A stretch of 13,981 bases of DNA, taken from JAOUEA01 sp039933515 (GTDB taxonomy: Bacteria; Actinomycetota; UBA4738; HRBIN12). Position 1 is the stretch's first letter; each line of letters opens with the position of its first letter. The notes under the pieces were generated by a model. The model was not told where the DNA came from, searched no databases, and saw only the letters and a list, made by a program, of their open reading frames with translations. The DNA is taken from NCBI GenBank assembly GCA_039933515.1, contig JBDTNY010000087.1, forward strand, positions 1 through 13,981, read 5' to 3'. Below are positions 1-5,392 of the stretch, one piece after another. Made by a program: the position numbers and the translations under genes.

Positions 1-176
1 CGGAGATGGAGAAGATCATCGACGCCGCCGAGGTCGACCTCGTGGTGATCGGCACGCCGATCGACCTTCGGAGCGTGATCGACATCCGCAAGCCCGCGGT
101 ACGGGTCCGCTACGACCTCGAGATACTGCCGGGCTCCCCGACCCTTGCCGACATCCTGCGGCCCGTGCTGGGGTAG
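1..176 (+). CDS. C-terminal end of a predicted GTPase / cyclic 2,3-diphosphoglycerate synthase-like protein (COG2403 type), 5' partial
   Basis: An open frame enters from the left edge; its first whole codon is at base 3 and it ends with TAG at 174-176. The 57 visible residues contain VVIGTPIDLRSVIDIRKPAVRVRY, read here as TPIDL followed by KPAVRVRY, then a PTLADIL tail. From memory this is the typical C-terminus of COG2403 P-loop proteins, some of which are archaeal cyclic 2,3-diphosphoglycerate synthetases. The nucleotide-binding part lies outside the window, so activity cannot be judged. The stop overlaps the GTG start of the carbamate kinase gene by one base, implying one mRNA and coupled translation. 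The same pairing is known in archaea and some bacteria, which supports the family call. The substrate remains unknown. Confidence 0.7.
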   Translation, partial: EMEKIIDAAEVDLVVIGTPIDLRSVIDIRKPAVRVRYDLEILPGSPTLADILRPVLG

Positions 177-1111
177 TGGAACGGGTCGTCATCGCCCTGG
201 GCGGCAACGCCTTGCTCCGCCGTGGGGCCGAGGACACGTACGAGGAGATGTATCGGGCTGCGCGGGGCGCGGCCGAACGCGTCGCCGATATCGCGGCGGC
301 CGGGTGGGAGGTCGTGCTCACCCACGGCAACGGGCCGCAGGTCGGGCGCATCCTCCTGCAGCAGGAAGCTGCCGCCGAGGTCGTGAGCCCGATGCCGCTC
401 GATGTGTGCGGCGCCGAGAGCCAGGGACAGATCGGCTACCTGCTGCAGGTGACGATCGGCGACGTGTTCTTCGAGCGAGGTATGGAGCGGCCGGTCGCCA
501 CGGTCCTCACCCTCACGCGCGTGCGTGCGGACGACCCGGCGTTCGCCGACCCCACGAAGTTCGTCGGCCCGTTCTACGAGGCACCGGAGGCGAGGCGTCT
601 CGAGGCGGAGCGCGGCTACACCATGAAGGCGGATCCCCATGGCGGCTGGCGGCGGGTGGTGCCCAGCCCGTCGCCGTATTCGATCGTCGAGACGCCGGTG
701 ATCGTCAAACTGATCGCCGACGGCGTGATCGTGATCGCGAGCGGAGGCGGAGGCATCCCCGTCATCGAGGACGGACCCCGGCTGATCGGGAAGGAAGGCG
801 TGGTCGATAAGGATCGCGCGGCGGCGATCCTCGCGACCGAGGTGTCGGCCTCGACGCTCCTGGTGCTCACCGATGTGAAGAAGGTGCAGCGCGGGTTCGG
901 GGGGTTCCTGCCCGAGGACATCGACCGCCTAACGGTGGCGGAGGCCAAAGCGCTCCTTCGCAAAGGAGAGTTCGGCGCGGGCTCGATGGGTCCCAAGGTC
1001 GAGGCCGCGATGGACTTCGTGCGCACGGGGGGAACGCGAGCCGTGATCGCGGACCTAGACGATGCGCTCGCCGCGCTCGATGGGACCGCCGGGACCGAGA
1101 TCGTCGCGTGA
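176..1111 (+). CDS. arcC: Carbamate kinase
   Basis: This cytoplasmic enzyme catalyses the reversible reaction carbamoyl phosphate + ADP to carbamate (then NH3 + CO2) + ATP. Its 311 residues match the usual family length. Amino-acid-kinase motifs appear in order: ALGGNALL (7-14), THGNGPQVG (49-57), CGAESQGQIGY (78-88), DPTKFVGP (125-132), ASGGGGIPV (188-196), VDKDRAA (210-216), TDVKKV (232-237) and GSMGPKVEAA (269-278). The start is GTG, overlapping the upstream TAG by one base; translation is probably reinitiated from the preceding gene. No arginine deiminase or ornithine carbamoyltransferase gene is visible, so whether it serves ATP-yielding catabolism or another ammonia/carbamoyl phosphate route is open. 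It ends three bases from the convergent small membrane gene. Assignment to the family is firm. Confidence 0.93.
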   Translation: MERVVIALGGNALLRRGAEDTYEEMYRAARGAAERVADIAAAGWEVVLTHGNGPQVGRILLQQEAAAEVVSPMPLDVCGAESQGQIGYLLQVTIGDVFFERGMERPVATVLTLTRVRADDPAFADPTKFVGPFYEAPEARRLEAERGYTMKADPHGGWRRVVPSPSPYSIVETPVIVKLIADGVIVIASGGGGIPVIEDGPRLIGKEGVVDKDRAAAILATEVSASTLLVLTDVKKVQRGFGGFLPEDIDRLTVAEAKALLRKGEFGAGSMGPKVEAAMDFVRTGGTRAVIADLDDALAALDGTAGTEIVA

Positions 1112-1114
1112 AGC

Positions 1115-1258
1115 TCAGGCCCCTCGGCCCCGGGGTTCCCGTGCCGGGTTGCGCACGAGCTGGGCAGCCAGATACAGCGCGAAGAGCCCCACGATGCCTA
1201 CCAGCGTCACGAGCAGGCCGACGAAGAACCACTCCAGGAACCCTTGGATCGCGAGCAA
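1115..1258 (-). CDS. 47-residue single-helix membrane protein, unknown function
   Basis: This small frame starts with TTG at 1258-1256 and stops with TGA at 1117-1115. It is preceded by a GAGGTGA Shine-Dalgarno (1268-1262) at good spacing. The protein begins LLAIQGFLEWFF (first residue read as Met), continues with a hydrophobic helix around residues 11-34, and ends in a basic tail (RNPAREPRGRG). That charge pattern predicts a single-pass protein with a cytoplasmic C-terminus. About 40 of 47 codons end in G or C, as in neighbouring genes, and the frame fits exactly between carbamate kinase and a minus-strand TAGGAT hexamer. I do not recognise the family. The rare TTG start is the weakest point; the other frame through this segment has no recognisable protein. 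Confidence 0.55.
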   Translation of the reverse strand: MLAIQGFLEWFFVGLLVTLVGIVGLFALYLAAQLVRNPAREPRGRGA

Positions 1259-1290
1259 CGGTCACCTCTTCGAGATCGCCGGACCTGCCC

Positions 1291-1296
1291 ATCCTA
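1291..1296 (-). promoter_or_regulatory. Possible -10 element for the 47-residue membrane gene
   Basis: On the minus strand the hexamer TAGGAT fits the actinobacterial TANNNT -10 pattern. Transcription would begin near 1284 and give a leader of roughly 26 bases with the GAGGTGA ribosome site. The -35 region (TTCGAT, 16 bases upstream) is poor. This is inferred from pattern and position only. Confidence 0.3.
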
Positions 1297-1385
1297 GCTG
1301 GTGAAGGCCCATATCGAACCTTCGGCTCAAGGACCGGGCCGGGCGACCCGATGCAGCCAAAGCAAGCAGTCGGGCAGGTTGATGC

Positions 1386-1598
1386 ATGAGCATGGAGACG
1401 CCGATGGATGACGTGACGAATACCGCCGAGAGCCTCGAGGACGTCGAGAACCCCAAGGCTGCCGCTCCGCCGTCCCCGCGTGCCGGCGACGAGAAGGCGT
1501 ATGAGGACAGCTGGTACCAGGTGCTCAAGGGCTGGCAGGCGCCGGCCACCGCCGCCGACGACGTCGCCGCCGACGACGACGACGACGACGAGAGCTGA
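1386..1598 (+). CDS. 70-residue acidic hypothetical protein with poly-Asp tail
   Basis: I do not recognise this gene. The frame runs from ATG at 1386 to TGA at 1596-1598; a second in-frame ATG lies at 1392, and neither has a strong Shine-Dalgarno. Third positions are strongly G/C, supporting real coding. The protein is soluble and very acidic, with an N-terminal Glu/Asp-rich part (MDDVTNTAESLEDVENP), a Pro/Ala linker, a short aromatic segment DSWYQVLKGWQAP (residues 41-53), and a tail ADDVAADDDDDDES made from a run of GAC codons. It looks largely disordered; the aromatic patch is the only likely folded or binding element. Possible roles such as a cation- or protein-binding accessory are speculation. 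It sits alone between a minus-strand gene and the pfk promoter. Confidence 0.6.
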   Translation: MSMETPMDDVTNTAESLEDVENPKAAAPPSPRAGDEKAYEDSWYQVLKGWQAPATAADDVAADDDDDDES

Positions 1599-1627
1599 CC
1601 CCGGCTGGCAGACCGCACACATGGTTC

Positions 1628-1647
1628 CGGGTCCACGATCGGACCCG
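1628..1647. promoter_or_regulatory. Perfect 7-bp stem-loop just upstream of the pfk promoter
   Basis: Bases 1628-1634 (CGGGTCC) pair perfectly with 1641-1647 (GGACCCG) around a six-base loop (ACGATC). It lies between the acidic-protein gene and the pfk -10 hexamer at 1658, covering the -35 region. No T-tract follows, so it is not a classical intrinsic terminator. It could be an operator with dyad symmetry for a dimeric regulator, or a weak terminator for the gene before it. The sequence shows the symmetry; the role is inference. Confidence 0.4.
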
Positions 1648-1657
1648 CAGCCCGTCG

Positions 1658-1663
1658 TAGGCT
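1658..1663 (+). promoter_or_regulatory. -10 element (TAGGCT) of a leaderless pfk transcript
   Basis: TAGGCT fits TANNNT and ends exactly seven bases before the ATG at 1671, which puts the expected transcription start at the start codon. No Shine-Dalgarno is present in the preceding bases, consistent with leaderless translation as is common in actinobacteria. The same spacing occurs before ltaE and psuK. Confidence 0.55.
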
Positions 1664-1670
1664 TCCGAGC

Positions 1671-2819
1671 ATGAGAATGGGGATCCTCACCGGCGGGGGC
1701 GACGTGCCCGGACTCAACGCGTCGATCAAGGCCGTCGTGATGCGCGCTGCGTCCGAGGGTCACGAGGTCGTAGGCATCCGAAGAGGCTGGGGCGGCCTCG
1801 TGGAGACGAACCTCGACGACTCGGCCACGATCACGGCGAACAGCGTGCGGCTCGACCCAGGGGTGGTCAGAACGATCGACCGAAGCGGCGGGACGTTCCT
1901 GCATTCTTCTCGCACGAACCCCGCCAAGGTGCGGGCCGCCGACGAGCCGGACTTCTTGGCACCGGGGCGTGAAGGCGACGAGGCGCGCGATCACACGGCC
2001 CACGTGATACGGGTGATCGAGCATCACGAGCTCGACGCGCTGATCCCGATCGGCGGCGACGACACGCTCTCGTTCGGTCTGCGATTGCATGAGGAGGGGG
2101 TTCCCGTCATCGCGATCCCCAAGACCATGGACAACGACGTCCACGGCACCGATTACTGCATCGGTTTCTCGACCGCGGTGACGCGCACCGTGAACCTCGT
2201 GCATCAGCTGCGCACCAGCGCCGGTTCGCACGAGCGCCTAGCGGTGGTCGAGGTGTTCGGTCGTTACAGCGGCGAGACGTCGCTGGTCTCGGCGTACCTG
2301 GCCGGGGTCGACCGCGCCGTCATCTCCGAGGTGCCCTTCGACATCGACCGGCTGGCTTCGTTGCTGCTGGAGGACAAGCGATCGAACCCCAGCAACTACG
2401 CCATGATGACGATCTCGGAAGGGGCCACGATCGAGGGCGGCGAGCTGGTGCAGGGTGGCCCCGAGGACGCGTACGGACACAAGAAGCTGGGGGGCATCGG
2501 CCAGCTCACCGCCGAGCTCCTGAAGGAGCGGACGGGCGAAAGCATGATCCACCAGCAGCTCGGCTACCTGATGCGCTCGGGGAGCCCCGACTCGCTCGAC
2601 CTGATGGTTGCGATCAACTATGCGGTGATGGCGGCAGACCTCGCGATCGAAGGGGTCTCGGGCAGGCTCGTCGCGATGCGGAACGGGAACTATGTGAACG
2701 TACCGCTGACGGTGCTGGGCCAAGGTGCCAAGCGCGTGGACGTCGATTCGCTCTATGACCGCGAGGCCTACCTGCCGAAGATCCGCCACGTCGACGGCAA
2801 GCCGATGTTCTTGTACTGA
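1671..2819 (+). CDS. 6-phosphofructokinase, PPi-type active-site residues
   Basis: This cytoplasmic glycolytic enzyme phosphorylates fructose 6-phosphate at C1. Motifs of the PFK family are GILTGGGDVPGLN (4-16), PIGGDDTLSFG (126-136), PKTMDND (150-156), VEVFGRYSGETS (193-204) and ISEVPFD (218-224). In PFK studies, Gly at E. coli positions 104 and 124 goes with ATP, while Asp and Lys go with pyrophosphate. Here D131 and K151 occupy those positions, so a PPi-dependent, reversible enzyme is the better prediction. Catalytic D154 and D156 are present. At 382 residues it is longer than the 320-residue E. coli enzyme, with an extended segment around 85-115. The first ATG was chosen because TAGGCT stands exactly seven bases upstream; a second ATG at 1677 is possible. 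A gene symbol is withheld because donor use is unproven. Confidence 0.88.
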   Translation: MRMGILTGGGDVPGLNASIKAVVMRAASEGHEVVGIRRGWGGLVETNLDDSATITANSVRLDPGVVRTIDRSGGTFLHSSRTNPAKVRAADEPDFLAPGREGDEARDHTAHVIRVIEHHELDALIPIGGDDTLSFGLRLHEEGVPVIAIPKTMDNDVHGTDYCIGFSTAVTRTVNLVHQLRTSAGSHERLAVVEVFGRYSGETSLVSAYLAGVDRAVISEVPFDIDRLASLLLEDKRSNPSNYAMMTISEGATIEGGELVQGGPEDAYGHKKLGGIGQLTAELLKERTGESMIHQQLGYLMRSGSPDSLDLMVAINYAVMAADLAIEGVSGRLVAMRNGNYVNVPLTVLGQGAKRVDVDSLYDREAYLPKIRHVDGKPMFLY

Positions 2820-2849
2820 ACCGACGCGCGTGTACTGAACCGACGCACG
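2812..2849 (+). repeat. Tandem 19-bp duplication spanning the pfk stop codon
   Basis: Bases 2812-2830 (TGTACTGAACCGACGCGCG) are repeated at 2831-2849 with one change (GCGCG to GCACG). The first copy contains the last codon and TGA of pfk; the second copy repeats that stop and fills the -35 region of the ltaE promoter. It looks like a recent slippage or unequal-recombination duplication. Confidence 0.85.
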
Positions 2850-2858
2850 TGCCGCCGG

Positions 2859-2864
2859 TAGACT
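2859..2864 (+). promoter_or_regulatory. -10 element (TAGACT) of a leaderless ltaE transcript
   Basis: TAGACT ends exactly seven bases before the ATG at 2872, and no Shine-Dalgarno lies between. This predicts a transcript starting at the start codon. The expected -35 region falls in the second copy of the 19-bp repeat and shows no TTGACA-like sequence. Confidence 0.55.
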
Positions 2865-2871
2865 CGGCGCC

Positions 2872-3936
2872 ATGGCTGCGTTCCGCGTTGATCTGCGTTC
2901 CGACACCGTCACCGCGCCCTCGCCCGCGATGCGCAAGGCGATGGCCGAGGCTGAGGTGGGCGACGCCTGGTATGGCTCCGACCCCACCGTGAACCGCCTA
3001 CAGGAGCTTGCGGCCGAAACGCTCGGTACGGAGGCCGCCCTCTACGTGCCCACCGGCACGATGGGCAACCAGATCGCGCTGCGGCTCCACGTGCAGGGAA
3101 GCGGCCATCTGGTCGCGAGCTCCGATGTGGCGCACGTGGCCACGACCGAGGTTATGACCTCCGCCGTCTTCTCGGGCATCGCGTTCCGCACCGTGAACCC
3201 CGGCCCCCGCGGGTGGATCGACGCCGGGCAGGCGTCCGCGCTGCTCGAGCCCGACAGCTACTACGAGGTCGAGGTCGTCGACCTCCTCGCGGTCGAGAAC
3301 ACTGCGGGCGCGGTGGGTGGCCGGGTCCTGCCGATCGAGGAGATGCGCGAGGTGCGTTCGGTGGCCCAGCGGGCCGGCGTGCCCGTGCATCTCGACGGCG
3401 CGCGGCTGTTCAACGCCGCCGCGGCCACCGGGGTCGACGCCGCGGCGTGGGCGGGCGAGGCCGACACCGTGATGGTCTGCGTTTCGAAGGGGCTCGGGGC
3501 ACCGATCGGCTCGCTCCTGTGCGGGCCGGCCGCGATGATGCCGGAGGCCCGCCGCCTGTGGATCCTGTTCGGCGGCGCCTGGCGCCAGGCGGGGATCATG
3601 GCGGCCGCCGGGATCGTCGCCCTGAAGGAGGGCCCCCAGCGCCTCCACGAGGACCACGAGCGTGCCCGGCGGCTCGCGGACGGCGTCCACGAGATCCTGC
3701 CCGGCGCGATCGATCACGAGCAGGTTGCAACGAACATGGTGCTCGTCGACACGGAAGCGGTAGGGCTTGCGTTGCTCGAAACGATCGAGCAGTTGGCGGC
3801 TCTGGGGGTGGGCGTCACCCACAGCGCCGGCAAGGTGCGGATGGTGACCCACCTCGATGTCGATGACGACGGCGTCGCCGTCGCCCTGGACGCCTGGCGA
3901 TCCATCGCAGGCGACGCTGCGAAGGAGGATCGATGA
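2872..3936 (+). CDS. ltaE: Low-specificity L-threonine aldolase (PLP enzyme)
   Basis: The enzyme splits L-threonine or allo-threonine to glycine and acetaldehyde in the cytoplasm. It belongs to fold-type I PLP enzymes and has 354 residues, near the usual 330-350. Motifs are DLRSDTVTAPS (7-17), the phosphate-binding TGTMGNQIAL (61-70), AH (87-88, the His stacking on PLP), VENTAGAVGG (141-150), HLDGARLFNAA (173-183), CVSKGLGAPIGS (203-214, K206 forms the PLP Schiff base) and FGGAWRQAGIMAAAG (233-247). The usual E-x-G-G after the PLP His reads E-V-M-T-S, a local deviation. The ATG at 2872 follows a TAGACT hexamer by seven bases and lacks a Shine-Dalgarno. The stop overlaps the next gene as ATGA, so the two are probably co-transcribed. 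Confidence 0.9.
   Translation: MAAFRVDLRSDTVTAPSPAMRKAMAEAEVGDAWYGSDPTVNRLQELAAETLGTEAALYVPTGTMGNQIALRLHVQGSGHLVASSDVAHVATTEVMTSAVFSGIAFRTVNPGPRGWIDAGQASALLEPDSYYEVEVVDLLAVENTAGAVGGRVLPIEEMREVRSVAQRAGVPVHLDGARLFNAAAATGVDAAAWAGEADTVMVCVSKGLGAPIGSLLCGPAAMMPEARRLWILFGGAWRQAGIMAAAGIVALKEGPQRLHEDHERARRLADGVHEILPGAIDHEQVATNMVLVDTEAVGLALLETIEQLAALGVGVTHSAGKVRMVTHLDVDDDGVAVALDAWRSIAGDAAKEDR
3922..3929 (+). promoter_or_regulatory. Strong Shine-Dalgarno inside the ltaE 3' end
   Basis: AAGGAGGA lies four bases (from its GGAGG core) before the ATG at 3933, within the last codons of ltaE. It fixes the start of the molybdoenzyme and contrasts with the leaderless ltaE start. Confidence 0.8.
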
Positions 3937-4556
3937 GCCTGTTCACGAAGCATGTGCCGCCGGAGGTTGCCGACCGGGTGCCGCCCGGCCAGCGCCTGGT
4001 CAAGACCTGGCCGGTGCTGCACTACGGTCCCGTGCCGAAGTTCGACGGCACGGACTGGGATCTCGAGGTGTCCGGACTGGTCGATAGCCCGTTCACCCTT
4101 TCCTACCGAGAGCTTCGCGATCTTCCCAATGTGACGGTCGACGCCGATATGCACTGCGTGACCGGCTGGACCACCCTCGACAACACGTGGGAGGGCGTGT
4201 CCTTCAGCACCATCATGGAGATGGCCAAACCCCAGCCCGAGGCGAAGTGGGTGATCGCGCGCTGCGCCTACGGCTACACCTCGAACCTCTCGCTCCAGGC
4301 GATGGCCGACGACGATGTGCTCCTCGCTTGGCGCAACCATGGTCAGGACCTGGAGCCCGATCACGGCTGGCCGCTGCGCCTGGTCGTGCCCAAGCGGTAC
4401 GCATGGAAGAGCGCGAAGTGGCTGACCGGTCTGGACTTCAGCGCGAAGAACACGCGCGGGTTCTGGGAGGTCCGTGGCTACCACATCCACGCCGAGCCCT
4501 TCGCCGAGGAGCGCTATACCCACCAGGAGGGCCGGGGAGCCGAGCTCGAGGCCTAG
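3933..4556 (+). CDS. Sulfite-oxidase-like molybdopterin oxidoreductase, cytoplasmic
   Basis: The 207-residue protein is a stand-alone oxidoreductase molybdopterin-binding domain of the sulfite oxidase / MsrP (YedY) superfamily. Visible hallmarks are VSGLVDSPFTLSYREL (46-61), DMHCVTGW (72-79, where C75 should bind molybdenum), WEGV (86-89), RCAYGYT (110-116), HGWPLRLVVPKRYAWKSAKW (144-163) and FWEVRGYH (177-184). There is no Tat or Sec signal peptide, no dimerisation domain and no heme domain, so it is presumably cytoplasmic with an unknown electron partner. Related actinobacterial and archaeal proteins are usually called sulfite-oxidase-like, but the substrate is not established. It starts by ATGA overlap with ltaE behind a strong ribosome site. 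Its TAG shares bases with the stop codon of the convergent endonuclease gene. Confidence 0.85.
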   Translation: MSLFTKHVPPEVADRVPPGQRLVKTWPVLHYGPVPKFDGTDWDLEVSGLVDSPFTLSYRELRDLPNVTVDADMHCVTGWTTLDNTWEGVSFSTIMEMAKPQPEAKWVIARCAYGYTSNLSLQAMADDDVLLAWRNHGQDLEPDHGWPLRLVVPKRYAWKSAKWLTGLDFSAKNTRGFWEVRGYHIHAEPFAEERYTHQEGRGAELEA

Positions 4557-5392
4557 GCGCTCGCGAGGGCGCGGAGCCGGGCGATGTCGGTGGCGTGCCG
4601 TTCGGCGTCGCCCGGCGTCTCCAGCACGAACGTCCAGTCGGCGACCTCGGTGCGGGCGAGGATCGCGCTCCAGCCGTCGATGCCGATGTGCCCCTCGCCG
4701 ATGTCCGCGTGGCGGTCTCGTCGTTCCCCGCGCGGGAACTTCGAGTCGTTCGCGTGCACGAGCCCGACACGTTCCGTGAGACCGTGCATCGCGAGCTCGG
4801 CGAAGAGATCGTCGACGCCCTCCGTGGTGTCGAGGCTGTAGCCGGCCGCGAAGAGATGGCAGGTGTCCAGGCACAGCCCGACGCGATCGTCGCCGGCCGC
4901 GTCGAGGAGGGCGGCAGCCTCCGGGATCGTGGACGCGACGGCGCCCGACGTGCCCGCCATCAACTCCACGAGGACGCGGACACCTTCGGCATCGCCCGCG
5001 GTGCGACGGAGCGTCTCCGCGGCACGTCTGCGCGCATCGTCGCGGTCGCCGTCGGTCCCGCCCGCCCCACTGTGCAGGACAAGCAGGTCGACCCCCATGC
5101 GATCACACGCGAGCGCGGTCGCCGACGCGAGCTGGCGGGACCGCTCGAGGAACGCTGGTTTCGGCGACGCGATGTTGACCAGGTAGGGCGCGTGCGCGGC
5201 GAGTGGACCGAGCCCCGAAGCTCGCCAGGCCTCGCGGAACGCCGTGGCTTGGTCGTCGCCGATCGTCGGGCCAGCCCAGGCCCGGGGGTTCGAGACGAAG
5301 ATCTGCGCGCAGTTGGCGCCGCGGTCTCGGCACTCCTTGACGACCCCGCGCGTGGCTTCGGCACCTCTCCGGACGTGCGCGCCGAACCTCAC
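4553..5392 (-). CDS. nfo: Endonuclease IV (AP endonuclease)
   Basis: This DNA-repair enzyme cuts 5' of abasic sites and repairs blocked 3' ends. The 279 residues match the family's TIM barrel. All nine metal ligands of E. coli Nfo can be placed: H67 (AHAPYLVN), H107 (LHSGAG), E143 (LVELMAG), D176 and H179 (CLDTCHLFAAGY), H213 (HANDSK), D226 and H228 (RDRHADIGEGHIG) and E258 (LETPG). The N-terminus GAHV and the IFVSNPRAW segment are also typical. The start is GTG at 5392-5390, overlapping the kinase stop as GTGA, so it is second in a kinase-nfo operon. That neighbour pairing is unusual. At its 3' end it overlaps the convergent molybdoenzyme gene by four bases. Confidence 0.93.
   Translation of the reverse strand: MRFGAHVRRGAEATRGVVKECRDRGANCAQIFVSNPRAWAGPTIGDDQATAFREAWRASGLGPLAAHAPYLVNIASPKPAFLERSRQLASATALACDRMGVDLLVLHSGAGGTDGDRDDARRRAAETLRRTAGDAEGVRVLVELMAGTSGAVASTIPEAAALLDAAGDDRVGLCLDTCHLFAAGYSLDTTEGVDDLFAELAMHGLTERVGLVHANDSKFPRGERRDRHADIGEGHIGIDGWSAILARTEVADWTFVLETPGDAERHATDIARLRALASA

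Noticed and set aside
1560..1595. GAC repeat run as a CRISPR or satellite repeat
   Set aside because: It is a short in-frame codon repeat encoding Asp within a coding sequence.
867..2231. 454-residue open frame on the minus strand
   Set aside because: It crosses arcC, the small membrane gene, the acidic gene and pfk in antisense, with repetitive Arg/Gly/His composition and no motif. High GC makes such shadow frames common.
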